Positions 10,848-22,800 of a DNA stretch of 64,000 nucleotides are shown piece by piece. The translations under genes were made by a program, and so were the position numbers. Under the pieces are notes generated by a model. That model made no database searches, was not told where the DNA came from, and was given only the letters and a program-made list of their open reading frames with translations. Within the stretch, counting starts at the first letter, position 1. Each line of letters starts with the position of its first letter. This DNA is from Dromaius novaehollandiae (Eukaryota; Chordata; Aves; Casuariiformes; Dromaiidae), in the NCBI RefSeq assembly GCF_036370855.1, contig NC_088117.1:5332001-5396000 (forward strand), read 5' to 3'.

Positions 10848-11924
10848 GCCCCCAGCAAGCTCTCTGTGGTCTGGCACTATCTTTTCCTGGGCTTGATCGC
10901 CACACTTCCACGGTTTCTAAGAGACGTACCTGGGAGGTGAGGAAAAGGTAGACAACCCCAGCCCAGGATTTGTCTTTCTTCTGCTCGTTAAGTCTCATAA
11001 CAATATGATGGCGTAAAACTTTCCCTCTGTCCGGAGTTGGAATAACAACTGACTGCATCATTTGAGTCAACAACTGGCCTAAGTTCGCTGATAAAATGCA
11101 GCCAAAGGGCCAGGGGCTTAAATTGTTTTCAAATACCCATGCGGCAACACTATGTCAAAATGGTTTTAAAGGTCTTGTGAATCTTTCAGGCTGGGATATG
11201 CTCATTAGTGGTTAAAAAGCTCTGTCACAAAATTAATATTGTTTGCAAATAAAAGTGCTTGCAGCTTTCTGATCATTTACGATGAATGAAGAAACTGTCC
11301 AAACAGCCACAGGATCATTCGTTCCAGTCCCCACACCCTGCTCTCACTAAGTTACCTGCCAGTTTACCTGTGTGTAACCCCCCGTCCATATAATTTTTGC
11401 AGGAAGCACAAAGTGTAGGAGCCTCGCATCTGTGCCAGCTGTTCCTCCCCTTTGTCATCGCTCAGCTCGCGTGGCCGAATGGGCTTGTGCTTGAGGTTTG
11501 TTGGCATTTCTTTTTTATGAAAGAGTTGAAATACGGGGATGATTTTGGCCGCACTTCAAAGCATCGCTCTGCCTGTGGATACTCACCTTGTAACACAGAC
11601 ACACTCAAAACAAGCAGGTGCTTTAGAAAATGCTGCTCTAATAAAATGATCTTTCCTAAGCAATGCCACCCTTCACCCTTGCTCCCTGACCCGGCCTCCA
11701 CCAGCCAGTCAGGGCCAGGATAACCATGCACAAGCCTCAGGTTTATCGGCATTGCACCTACGCAGCCGCAGGCTGTTGGCATGGTCACAGCCTGTCAAGC
11801 TGCATCTTGGCCCAGCTGCTGCAGGCGTTTCGGCAGCCCTCTGCCATGCTGGCTCAGGGGGAGCGGGTGGGAGAGGGTGCCCTGCAGGTTTGTCACCTTC
11901 TGCACAGCAATTTAAACACTGGAG

Positions 11925-11928
<4 letters not shown>

Positions 11929-11962
<34 letters not shown>
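11929..11962. repeat. (CA)n microsatellite
   Basis: About 17 CA units, followed by a gcacgcacgcacgca block. It is paired in inverse orientation with the GT tract at 12.61 kb. Confidence 0.95.
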
Positions 11963-11964
<2 letters not shown>

Positions 11965-12034
11965 GGCACGCACGCACGCAATTACTCTGGCTCAGCAGTA
12001 ACGCAAGGGAACCTGCAATTTTGCAGGCCACACA

Positions 12035-12260
12035 CCATCTTTCTCCCTGCCGCCCTCCTCCCCACGTGCCCGGCCGCAAGCCGCCCGTGCAGCGCCTGTC
12101 TGCCGGCCCGGCCCGTCAACCCGGCCGGGGCTGCTCTGCCAACACCAACAGGCTTCGCTGGTGCGGAAACGGCGACGCCGCTGTTTCCATAAGGTGTGAC
12201 TGCTCCACACCTCGGCGGCTCTTAAACGCGCTTAGAGAGGCGGGAGGGTGGGCAGGAGAG
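12035..12260. other. CpG-rich patch, intergenic
   Basis: GC-rich stretch with many CpG steps (ccggccgcaagccgcccg, ggcgacgccg) next to the CA repeat. No exon could be placed on it. It could be a small CpG island or promoter of an unannotated transcript, or simply GC-rich sequence. Confidence 0.4.
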
Positions 12261-12605
12261 AGGCAGGGAATCCTTTGTATTGGCTATTTTATTAATACTG
12301 CAATGCTAAAACTTTCCACCCAAGTATTTAAAAACACAGAAGGTGACTGCCTTGACCTCTGCAGCGCGAAACGCCAAGGCTGACGCACAAGGAGCAGGCT
12401 GAGCCCATTCCCTCGAAGCCTTTGCAGCTCCTGGTGCCGCGGAGAGGCCCCGATCACCCTGGGCAAAGCCTTGCCAGCCCCAGCACCAGCCCATGAGGCA
12501 CTTGCAAGGCTGGTGCTGCCCGGGGACAGCGCTGTTTTGGGGTCCCCCCTGCCATGGTGGGACTATGAGCTGCTGTCCGTGGCTGAATTTCACTGCCGCC
12601 AACAC

Positions 12606-12609
12606 TGTG

Positions 12610-12653
<44 letters not shown>
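12606..12653. repeat. (GT)n microsatellite
   Basis: 48 bp of unbroken alternating pyrimidine/purine, mostly TG units. Confidence 0.95.
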
Positions 12654-13559
12654 GCCCAGGACAGCAAGAGGAAGAACTAAAACTGCCCCAATTCGGCATC
12701 GCCAGTTGGAGGCGTGCACAACATTTTTGGATTCAGTTGTCTGGGCCACCTCTGCCGTCTGCTTGTTGTTCCCCGTTTTGCTGTTACCTGCACTGGGAGG
12801 TGCCCATGGGGGCAAGGCCCGCTCAGCCCCTGCCCCGCAGCAGCTCACCTCTGGGAGGGAAGGGCCGGTTTGGGCCCCTCGGGTTTCGGTGCCTTGGAAA
12901 CCCAGCAGTGCTCAGCCTCGCGGCTCCTCCGGGAGCCAGAGACAGCCCTCAGGGAGCACCCAAGAGTGACAGCGAGGACTCGGGTGGCTGCAGGATGCCC
13001 CTTCCTTGGCCAATCTGCTGCTTTTTGTGCTTCAGGTCTTGGCAGGCACCACCCAACCCAGGCCATGCTGGGAGGCTGCAGAGAGCCGCATTGAACCAGC
13101 AACCTCCAGGCTTGCGCGTGCCCTAGGCCAAATCCTGACGCTGCCAGAAGGTGGTAACACAAGCTGAGTCACACCGGTGATGCTCAGCTTCTGCAGAGCT
13201 GGTCCTGCCCTGGCCAGCTCTCGCTGCTGCCCACACTGTAGAGTTTGCACCCATCTGCCCCGGCAAGGCGTGAGCTCGTCGGCTATGGAGGCACCCTGCA
13301 CATCGCAGGGGATTATTTGTAAGTACTAGCATTATTATTGCAAGGCTTTGCCCATCCTGCTCACTCCCATGCTGGAGGGGACCTGGGCTGCCCACACGAC
13401 GCAGCCTCCGGCATTCCCCAGCCTCTTCCCAGCCTCCAGAGTCGACCTCATGCAACCAAGCAAAAAAACCCCCTCAAAACAAAAAAACCCATAACCCTCT
13501 CCCAAACAAATAAAGGAGCAAATGCAGCACTTGACTGCAGAGGCCTTTGGCGTGGGCAG

Positions 13560-13760
13560 GAGCTGTCCCAAAGCAGCGTCATCCGCTGCGGAGCAGCCCG
13601 AACACGCAGCCCTTCAGCGCGCGGTGCCAGCTGCGCCCGCCCGGGAACAGCAGCCATTGTCCAGGCCGCTCGGCTCCCCGCGAGCAGGCAGCCCTCCGCC
13701 GCCGCCCGCGCCAGGCCTCGCAATGGCAGGGGGGCTCCGGCTGTCATCAGAGCTGCGCTG
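13560..13760. other. CpG-rich patch, intergenic
   Basis: High density of CpG and GC boxes-like runs (ccgccgccgcccgcgcc). It lies between the two 3' ends, so it is not the promoter of either recognised gene. No coding exon could be supported on it. Confidence 0.4.
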
Positions 13761-14002
13761 GGCTCCGCAGCGTGCTATGTTCCCAGGGAAGTGGCAGATC
13801 TGAGGTGCCCTTAAGAAGGGCATGTACCAGCTGGGGCTTTCAAGGGCTCCTGAAAGTGTTGGTGAACATGTTTGTTGAGAGGAGGAGTGCGAACGTGTAT
13901 GGTGAAGAGTGAGCAACCATGGCTGGGGGCAGATCCAGCAGATCCAGCCTTTGTGGCAAATGGTGTCACACCATGAAATACAAGTGCAGCAAACATGTGC
14001 TA

Positions 14003-14044
14003 GTGTGTATGTGCATGCACACACACACACACACACACACACGT
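14003..14044. repeat. (CA)n microsatellite with alternating lead
   Basis: 42 bp of unbroken purine/pyrimidine alternation: gtgtgtatgtgcatg, then about 12 CA units. Confidence 0.93.
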
Positions 14045-17000
14045 TGCTGGTGAGACAGTGTACTTGGTGGCCCTCAGGTTGAGCAAGGCTCCATGCCCAA
14101 GCTCAGATCACTTAAAGCCTCTGCAGAGAAACCACCTCGCACTGCAGGGCTGCGGGTGCAGCTTTCTGGCCATGCCTGCAAAGCCCAGAGGGTGAAAGCC
14201 GTCCATGTACAGCTGGCCAAGGTGAGGGAGGTAGATTGGGCTACTTTAATTTCACCAAACTTGGAATCCCTTCAGAAATAACCTGCGAAGACTGACTGCC
14301 CCCAAGTAGCTGTTCAGCCTGGTGAGGAGGGCACAGGGGAGGGAGTGGAGATGTTTGACCTCCCCGGTAGCCTGGATGGTGACTCCATGCAGAAGTGCAC
14401 TGATGCTCATTTCCCATCAGCCTGCTTCATGCCATTAGACAAATTATTTCAGATTTACAGAGTTGTGGGTACCTAAACCTCATGGGAAGGAAGGGCTTTA
14501 GCCACTGGAGATGGCTTTTGTTGAGATGGGCTTCATAGTTTTCCCATACACAAAACAGAGACTAACAATACTAACAATATTCAGCAAGGACATAAAAAAA
14601 GCCCTTAGAGTGCTTTGGCTGTGAACCCCTGCAAAGGCTGCTGCCGTGCACCCTGTGCTGGAGCGGGTGCTCTACCCCTTCTTCTGGCTCCTCAGACATG
14701 GAGGGCACGGAGTGCACAGCCAAGAGCCTCCCTGGAGTGCCTCTGGGCTCAACCACTGAGCAAATGCTGCACCAGCTGCCCCACTAGATCGAGCATTTAC
14801 ACATATTGTTGTCCTCCTCGACTGCCTCCAAACTGTGCACCTGAGTATATCCGCTGTGTGCAATCATGCTGATGAGCTGAAGGATGAAAGCCTGGGCCCA
14901 CCTACGCTGGAGGAGCTTGTGCACCCGGGTGAGCACAGCTGTGCTGGTGCGTCCTGGACACCAAGGATGACGTAGGTCTGCCCCAAAACAGCATGTCCTT
15001 GCAGCAAAGCAAGATAACCAGTGGGGAAAGAGTTCGGCACAGAAATTTCAAGCCAGGAGGATGAACACACCCTCCATTCAGGAGCTACAGGGCTGAATGC
15101 TGAGTTTATCCATCAAAACTGATGAGCGGCTCTTTTTGCACCAGTCCCCATTCACTTTCCACAGTTTGAAGCGTAGGGCAGGAGGTGACCGGAGCCACTT
15201 GTTCTGGAGCAGGACACAGTTGCTGTCAGGGAGCCAGGAAAAAGACTGTGTGTGTGCGTGAGTGTGTGTGGGCACACGCACTGCAGAGCATGCGACGCTC
15301 CGCCAGCATTGCTAGGCTGTGACTACAACTGTTTATCTTGAAAGCCTGAGGGTAACATTCTCCAAAGTTTCCAGAGAGAAAATACAGACCCTTCCTTTCA
15401 GCTGGGAGCCGGGGAATGTGTAACCTCGACAAATTCCTCGGTTTTGTTTGGCTTGGGTACGCAACGCTGGCGTAGCATCGCGGGCCAAAGGCTCTTCTGC
15501 TGCGTTGGTCTGGCTTTGATCCGGGGCGCTAGGTGTGCTTCTCGACAGGTTCACAGCTGTCCCTCTGCAGCCTTTCTGCCCGGCAGCCAGGACTCTCTCA
15601 CCTGCTGTGCACGTATAAACACAAGCACACACACAACACGCTCTGTATACAGCCATGTGCAACAGCCAGCTTCGCCAAGGGCGCAAAGCAAAGCTCTCCA
15701 ACGGCCGTCCAAGGCAAGCGGCGAGAATCGATCCCCTGGTGCTCCGTAACGCACGCACCTGCCGTGCCGAGCCAACGAGATGACTAACCTTTCAGTGTGC
15801 TGCTCCGATTTTGTTCCCAGCAGAAATTAGGACTGCTGCGGTTGGAGGTCTCCTGCCCATCTGTCGGACTTGCTGCAGAAAACCAGCCCCAGCGCTGTTG
15901 GCTTGGCCCTTTCCCCCTCGAGTTCTGCTGTGGGCGGCTGCTGGGATGTGCACGTGTGCAGCTCAGGTGCAAAAAAAAAAAAATCACTGCACGGAGCCGA
16001 TCGGAGCAGAGCGGAGCCCTACCTAGAAAAATGTGCTGAAGAGCAGCCAGCCCCAAAGCCCAGGATTTTGGCTGGTGTCCCATATTCCTAATTCCCAGCA
16101 CCGCAGCCACGATAGTCAGAAATCCCATTAATAGCATTATCCCTGAAACACCTACGATTGCCTCCAACCCCTTCAGCGGCGTTACAGCAAACACAAGCAG
16201 TTTGTCTGGCAGGTCGGTCAACACTGGCTCCTGCCTGCAGGGAAACCACAGAGTTCCTCTCCACCGTCGCTGGACTCCAGGCACGGGGCCTTGAAGAGAA
16301 ATGAATCATCTCCGAACAAACAAATAAAAACAAAATAAAACACCAGTTTGTAAAATACAGGCAAAGGCAAGGATGTGGGCCTGAGCCCTGAGAAAACAAG
16401 GCCGTGTCAAACTGCCTGGAGATGCCTCCAGCAATAGCAGCACCGCAGCCCCAGGCTGGGACCGCGCGGGCTCCGTGAGGGCGGCAGGTGGCTGTGGAAA
16501 TCCCTGTTGTGCGCTGTGTCCTGCTGCAAGTCCCTGCTCCTCTGCAGTGGCAGGGAGGGAAGGATCAGGCCCAGTCCATCTGCATCCAGGGCTCCTCGGG
16601 GAGGGTTTTTTTTTTCCCTTGGTGGTGCAGCCACCGTGTCACAGCAGCACATGAAATAAGACGCTCACCGAGGTGCCAGCAACACTGGGCTGGGCATCAG
16701 CTGGGCTGCCTGCACATCTGCACTTCAAGGGGTTTTGCTGTGTTTTGTTTTACACAATAGCAAAGCTGAGCAAATATCGCCTCAACACCTCCTCCTGCAT
16801 CAGCATCTCCCGTTCCTCGAGGTGCAGATTTGTGAGCTGACACAGGCCACGGCTGTCTCCGGCCTCGCTTCAGCTCATAGAAAGATTTCAGTCCTGGCCC
16901 GTGCACGGGGAGAATGGGTGTCACGAGGTTCACGGGCTACGTGGGACCAGCCTAGCCCACCCGGAGCTTGGCCCGAGTGACCCCACGGGGGTGCTAGTTT

Positions 17001-17439
17001 GCTGGGGGCTGAGGTGGTCCCATTTATCCCAATAAACATGTCTCCAAGCTGCTCGGTGTCCAGCTGCCTCCGAATGGCAAAGGAGGCTAATGAGAAATAG
17101 TGCTGTTGGGGGAAGCGCTGCTGAGACAGGTTTTAGCACAAGTGGCATCAATGCGGTGCCCCCCCGATGGCCCTGTGCTAGGTGCTGCACAGACCTTGGC
17201 GGCAGGGCGGGACGGCCATGAGCCCGCTCTTGTGTCACTATCCCCTGCCTCCTTTGGGAAGGGGATTTAGCGGGATCTCGCAAATGAGCCCTCGGGAGAC
17301 CTGCAGGGCTTTGGCACGTGCTCCAGAGGCTGCAAAGTCGCCCGTGAACTCCAGCGGGACCTTGAACACCTATGGGGGATCTTCCCCATTTGCAGCAGCA
17401 GTGTGGGTCAAAACAAACGAAGAGATATAACCAAAGCAC

Positions 17440-17460
17440 AAAAAAAAAAAAAAAAAAAAA
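17440..17460 (+). repeat. A21 homopolymer
   Basis: Twenty-one A in a row preceded by ccaaagcac. No SINE or retrocopy could be recognised upstream and no target duplication was seen. Confidence 0.85.
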
Positions 17461-18226
17461 CCAGTTTGGGAGAAGCAATCAGAATTAGCTGAGTCGCGAC
17501 CAGGCAAATAGGTTTAGCTCAAGAAGAACAAGTTGCCGCCTGACCTTCCTCCACATCAATCCCGCACCTTAGTTCGGTTTCAAAACATTCTCATTTTGGA
17601 ACTCACCTCCCGCTTGTTTGCTTTTTCTGTAAAGGGTTAAATAACCTGAAAGACTAAACAAAAGTTTGCTTTGGGCTGACTGAACCGACCCATTCAGCCC
17701 ACAGGGTTCCCTGTCCCCCCTCCAGCCCCCGCTTTAGGTTTGTTGTTTTGCTTTAAGAAATAGCTTTGGGCTGATGCAATTTTTGCTCTTTTCCTCTCAC
17801 CCTCCTGCCCTTTTCAGTTTGGCTGCCAGGCCGAGAAATGCATCACCCACCCAGATCTCGGGCCAGCCTAACCCACATCTGACAGTAAAAGAAACCAGAT
17901 TCTCCATGTCTTTTTGGTCCCTTGCTTCCTTCTTGGGCTTTCCAACATGTCTACAACTCCCGCTGGCGTCTGCGAGGGGTGCTGGGGAAGCGCAGGACCC
18001 CACGCGAAGGGGCTGCGCTGTCCCCTCCTCTCCCTCCCTGAGCGTCCGGCTCTTGGTTCAACACCGGTTTCCAGACAGCACCTCGTCTCGGCCACGTACC
18101 TGCACCGAACCGTCGGCAAGTCCTTCTCCCTTCCAGGTCAGGAAACCCTACGAACGACCAAGCAGCGGTGAGGCAGCGTCAGTAAGAAACACCAAAGAAG
18201 CAGCGAGGATGGGCTTAATAGGAATC

Positions 18227-18232
18227 TTTAAT
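18227..18232 (-). terminator. ASTN2: Candidate ASTN2 poly(A) signal ATTAAA
   Basis: On the - strand the sequence reads gcgcattaaagattcc. It is followed 35-45 nt downstream by a GU-rich stretch (cttctttggtgtttcttac). This would give a 3'UTR of about 0.66-0.7 kb after the ASTN2 stop at 18888. No AATAAA or other ATTAAA was noticed between this and the stop. Confidence 0.55.
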
Positions 18233-18339
18233 GCGCAGAACAAGCTGTCGGGAGCCTTGCGAACGAAGGCTCCGCACGGAGCAGTTCTGTAAACTCGGCG
18301 TGTTAAAAAAACCAGCGTGCCCGCAATGTCCTTGCACCT

Positions 18340-18560
18340 GCCTGGCGTTCATCTCCGCGGCCTCCGCTTTCGGCGTGGTGTCGCCGGCTTCCCGCGGCAC
18401 CTCCCGGAGCTGCAGGAGCTCCTGCTCGCGTCTCCGGACCAGCGGTGCCGGAGCCCCCTCGCCGGCGGCGCGCGGGGCTGGGCAGTGGGGAGCGTGGCCC
18501 TGGCCCGGCGGCTCCCCGCTGCCGCTCTCGCCCCGGCCCGGCCCTGGCCTCTATCGGGTC
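18340..18560. other. CpG-rich patch within the ASTN2 3'UTR
   Basis: Dense CpG (for example ctccgcggcctccgctttcg and gccggcggcgcgcgg). It sits 0.3-0.55 kb past the ASTN2 stop. A CpG island at a gene end can mark an antisense promoter, but no spliced + strand gene could be traced from it in this window. Confidence 0.5.
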
Positions 18561-18887
18561 TCTCCTCCTCTCAGGGTTTAGGAGCGTGTAGTCCAGGAAA
18601 TTCAGTAAGAAAAGATTAAAAAGGAGAGACTTTTATGCTGAGTCAAATTAGGTATTTTTCTTTTCCTCTTGAAAAATTAAAAAAAAAGAAAAAGGAAAGG
18701 AAATTAAAGTCCAACTTGCTGACTTCTTGTTTCTCTGCCGTCTGTGTGAGAAAGTCCTGCTTGGCCTCGCTGTCCCCTTCCACCCCCTCTGAACCCTTCC
18801 CCAAGCCCCACCAGCCACTCAGCGTTTCCCGAGTCCTCGACTCCTCCGAGTGCCTGCGCCTCCGCAGCTCCAGGCCCACACCTTCCC

Positions 18888-19125
18888 TCACCGCCCCTTG
18901 GATTCTCCGTACGTGTTGCGCAGCATGGAGACCATCTTCTCCTCGCACGTTACTTTGGTGTCTTTTAGGATGCTGTACCAGACCATGCCGGGCGGCCGGA
19001 CTTCTTCGCTGCGGCAGAACAGATAGGGCATGGTTTCGGTGCGGCTCTGGATGTAGGCACTGCGTAGCAGGGTCGAGCAGTGGCTGCTGACTTTCTCCAG
19101 CCTCCGTAGGATCAGGTGTGCTTTC
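18888..19125 (-). CDS. ASTN2: ASTN2 (astrotactin-2), last coding exon
   Basis: Astrotactin-2 is a neuronal membrane protein that controls surface trafficking and turnover of partners, including astrotactin-1, during glia-guided migration and at synapses. This exon encodes its C-terminal 78 residues and the stop. On the - strand the acceptor is cccttccag. One base completes an Arg codon (AG|G) with the upstream exon, then the frame starts KAHLILRRLEKVSSHCS and ends NTYGESKGR before TGA at 18888-18890. It matches the end of the annexin-like domain of ASTN2 as I recall it. The ending NTYGESKGR and the YLFCRSEEVRP motif with a conserved Cys are family hallmarks. ASTN1 shares much of this tail. 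The choice of ASTN2 rests mainly on the upstream exons and the PAPPA neighbour. Nothing is truncated or shifted. Confidence 0.95.
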
Positions 19126-19174
19126 CTGGAAGGGAGAAGCAGAGATAGAGACAGAGAAGGGAGGGCAATGAAAA

Positions 19175-19225
19175 AACTAGGAGCCAGGACTCCTGGGTGG
19201 CCCTAGCTTGCGACAAACAATGATA
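19175..19225 (+). repeat. Short MIR-like SINE relic
   Basis: Text aggagccaggactcctgggt matches the internal part of MIR-type SINEs (ggagtcaggactcctgggtt). Only about 50 bp are recognisable. It sits directly inside the last ASTN2 intron. Confidence 0.45.
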
Positions 19226-20660
19226 CCTGTTGCCTAAGCCGTTGCCTTTGCTGGTTTAGGCAGAGAGGAGCTGTTTTGCACCAAAGTTTGTAGTACATCT
19301 ACTATTTCACAGCAGCAAACAACTGCTGGAGACAGGACACAGGGCTGGAGGGACCTGAGGTCTGACCCAGAGCAGCAGCTCTCGCTGAACCCCGGGTTCG
19401 CTGTCTGCCGCCCTGGCTACAGGCATCACCGCAGCCGTACGCCGGACCCCCATCGCACCCTGCGTCCTGGCCCGGGGCACACAGAGAAGCCCCCCAGCAC
19501 CACGGCTGCTCCCCTGACATGAGCACAGCCCTTCCCCGTGTATGTTCTCAAGCCTCCAGGAGCAAAATGGCCCAAAAGGACCAACGCTAGAAAAGCGAGG
19601 AAGAAAAGCACAACACATTAAGACAAAACAAAATAAACCCATAAGAAACCAAGAATCCCCCTCGTGGGAGTCTGCAAAGTGCTAAATCAAACAAAGGGAG
19701 GGGAAGAGGGTTTACTTCAGTGGTCTGAAAGTCTCAAGATCACAGATTATTTCCTCTCCCTCTGGTGCCACAGGAAAGCTCTGGATTTGGGGTTAGGGGA
19801 TTTTGCAGTTCCTGAAGGAATGTAAATTCCTGATAATGATATGTCAGGGGCAGCGCTGTCAGTCAGCAAGGCATAAACATGGGGATTATTTGATTATGAA
19901 AGCTTTATGGTGTTTCAGCCTGGATTGTGAGCTATACGGTCAGGAGGGAGCACAGCTATTTCTGATGTGGCTGCACACCCAAAGGCATCCCACTGACCGA
20001 GATTCCAAGGAAGGACTCGCCATGAGTCATCAAAGCCTGAGCTCCAGACCAAAGTGCAAAGACGGAGACAAGGCACAAGGGCACTCAGGCATCCGCAACC
20101 AGCTATGAGTCTCTCCCTCTGGAGCAAGAAGACTAGATGAAAGGCTAACAAACCACTGCTCTGTCAGAGCCGCGCTCAGAAAACTACCCTTCCCCTCCCA
20201 GAAGAAGATGGGCTCTGACTCCTTTTTCCAGTGGAAGAGACCAGCAAGGGAAGGGTGAAGGGATAATGCTAAGTCTGAAGGTGATGCATGTGTATTGGTT
20301 TCACATACAAAGGTGAGCCTCAGTAGGCAATTTGAGCCTCATTACCCATTACCTATATACACACACATATACATACTGATGTCATGGGCTGAGCTGCCCA
20401 AACTCTTGACAGAATACCTCTCTACTCACACTACTCTGCTTAGCAGATACCTGACCTTCTAGATCATCTGTTGCTCCCATTGCAGATCAAGATAGGTAAC
20501 ACAGCCAAGAACAAGCCCTTTGGTGCTGGATGTCCATTGCTGAGAAGTTACGAAATTCCACTATGGAACTGGGTGTTTTCAACAAAGATTGATTGATTAA
20601 AGCTCAGCTCAGCAACAAACCAGTCTGTGGTGACTGTCACTATGGTGAGGCCAACAAACT

Positions 20661-20886
20661 TCAGAAAATCATAGTCACTGGTGCTGGAGGGGACCACAGT
20701 AGATCATCCGTTCCATTTCCTTGCCAGGATCAACCTGCCCTAGCGCTTCCTGACAGACATCTGTCTAACCTACTCTTAACGCCTCTGATGAAGAAGAGTT
20801 TGTCTCCTCAGGCACTCTTTCCAGTGCTTATCCATCCTAACACTGAGAAATTGTTTCTTAACGTCTGCTCTGATTCTTCCTTTCTC
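20661..20886 (-). mobile_element. CR1 LINE 3' tail fragment, reverse orientation
   Basis: The + strand reads as the reverse complement of a CR1 3' end: aatcatagtcactggtgctggagg-like start, gaccacagtagatcatccgttcc, then ccagtgcttatccatcctaacactgagaaattgtttcttaac-type text. This order is diagnostic of sauropsid CR1 tails. Its divergence suggests an old insertion. The wording is closer to crocodilian/turtle CR1 than to the common chicken subfamilies, a memory-based impression. Confidence 0.85.
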
Positions 20887-22429
20887 CAGTGAAAGCTGAG
20901 CAAGCACAGGACCCACGGTCAGCTCACAGGACTGTTGTTTATGTGAGCTGACAGTGCTTGAGGGGAACATATTTGGTCAGAGCTCCCCCTAATCCAAAAA
21001 AACCCTGCTGAAAGTCAAAACTGTTTTCATTTCACTGGGTTCTATTCTTTATAAAATTTCCTACCCATTCAGTATGTATTTTTAAATATATTTTTTTACT
21101 GTTTGGAGAGGATTCCCTAACAGCAGGAAAATACAAATGCTGGTTATTTTAAAGAGAAGGTGTTCTCTGTTTTTCTTGAAAACGTTAGAGCGACTAGAGC
21201 CCACAGAAGTACATCCACGGAGGAGGTCTGACCAGGGCAACCTACAGAGCTACGCGGCTGTGTGCGAGGCAGAACAGGGAGGGGAAGGAGGAGGCTTGTA
21301 GCAGGGCTGAGCTGGCACCAAGGAGATGGTGCTGAGCGCTCTGGCCTGCTGGGCTGGTCGGGTGAGGGAGCCCTGGCTTGGGCTCCCACCCTGCAGAAAG
21401 CAGGCTGTGAGGGACAAAGCCTCCCCGTGCAATGCAGCAGAGGTGCTAACTCCAAGAACACATGATCCAGCAGATCCACTATTGTCTCTCCAAGGCCGTG
21501 GCTCCAAAGCTGCTTTTATTTAACATAAATCATTGCTATTGCTAAAGGGGAATATTTCCCTCTTGCCCAGCTTGTCTCTGCCCATTCACCTGTGCTGAGC
21601 AGGTGTTTTGGTGGCTGAACACCATGCCAATGCAGGCAATGCGCTGGTCTGAAGGCCAGCCCAGCAAGCCCCTGGATTTCCACCCAAATCAGTTCCCCAG
21701 GCTGGAAGGCTTTCCCCACCCAGCAGCCAGCACAAAATAGGGAACGGCAATGACTGGCCATGATCAGCACTTGAGGCATCTCACAATGGTGGGTAACTGC
21801 AGCTTGGCCCTAATCCACCTCAAACAATGCCTGGGCTCCCCAGCATGCACCTACGCATGCCTCTGGGTCAAGCCCTTCTCTTTCTCTCCGTCCTTTTCAC
21901 TTCTTCCTTCTCCTCCCTGCTTCAACCACCTCTCACTTCTTCCCTGCACAACCTGCTCATTGCTCTCCCTCCCTTTCCCCTGGCTGTTTCTGCCTTCACA
22001 GGTTCACTACTCTGCTATCTTTCCAGCATCTCTTAGATACTGTGAAAAACGACCACGTTGTCCTCAATCCTTGCTACGTATACAGGTCTCTTGTCCAGCC
22101 GAATGTTCCCATGTGTGAGGAACAGCTCGTGGTGGCAAGACATCCGGGGTAAAACCACCCAGAGCCGTTGAAGTCCCATTTGCTGGAGGCTGAGCGCTTT
22201 TTGGAGCTGGTCTCAGTACACCTGCTGCGTTTGCAGTTGTGCTCGGTGCAGATGGCCCTGGGAAATGAGCGGTGTTTAAAGGTGGGAAGCAGCGTAAGAT
22301 AGGCTGGCCCTGGGAGGATGCTGACAACCCAGCGTACTGTGGACAAGAAGACAGGGTAATGGAGAGGGAAGGAATCAGCTCCCTCACTTTTGGTATCCTC
22401 ACGCCAGCGCCAAGGCCCCAGTTTGATGG

Positions 22430-22800
22430 GTTTCTCCGCTTTGAGACTGAGTCATTTATTTTAGTGGGGTAATGAATTCATGTGTAAATGTTAGATTTAG
22501 CTTTTGGCTGTCAGCTGTTCTTTCTTAAAAAAAGTAAGAAGGAGAAAGAGAGAGACAGAGCAGGCGAGGGGAGGGGTGAGAAAGAGGGAGAAGCTTTCTG
22601 GTGAAGGCTGGTAATAAATTACAGGAGCCGTTCTTGGGCTGCCAATTTAACACCATAAATCAAGCCCTGGGTATTACCCAAGTGCTCCCTGTGGAGGGCT
22701 GTCGGGTCAGAACGACCACCTTTTCAAATACTGGAAATGAAATCTTCCTAAATGCTGACCAACCCCATCCCTGCCAGAAACGGTAATTTATTGCCTTATT
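22430..22800. promoter_or_regulatory. Candidate conserved non-coding stretch in the last ASTN2 intron
   Basis: Repeat-free AT-balanced blocks with an AP-1-type core (gagactgagtcatttatttt), homeodomain-type cores (ggggtaatgaattc, aataaattac) and a GA-rich run between them. Suspected from composition only. Confidence 0.2.

Larger units (their letters stand above)
7371..18200. other. Intergenic gap between the PAPPA and ASTN2 3' ends
   Basis: About 10.8 kb with no supported coding exon on either strand. Frames up to 180 codons here run through CA/GT repeats and GC-rich patches and lack any family resemblance. The gap carries four CA/GT microsatellites, G12, G19 and C23 homopolymers, an A21 run, two CpG-rich patches and several AT-rich stretches that look more constrained than their surroundings (for example about 10460-10680 and 11070-11300). 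Confidence 0.7.
18205..18887 (-). other. ASTN2: ASTN2 3' untranslated region (probable)
   Basis: Sequence between the ASTN2 stop codon and the ATTAAA near 18.23 kb on the - strand. Its distal half (18340-18560) is CpG-rich, which is unusual for a 3'UTR. The + strand frames at 18231-18619 fall in this CpG-rich part and look like chance. Confidence 0.5.

Noticed and set aside
12306..12848. 180-codon frame on the - strand and 158/171-codon frames on the + strand
   Set aside because: They read through the GT microsatellite (poly Thr-His or Val-Cys) and CpG-rich text. Chance frames.
15597..15645. CA-like stretch near cacacacacaac
   Set aside because: Too short and interrupted to list as a microsatellite.
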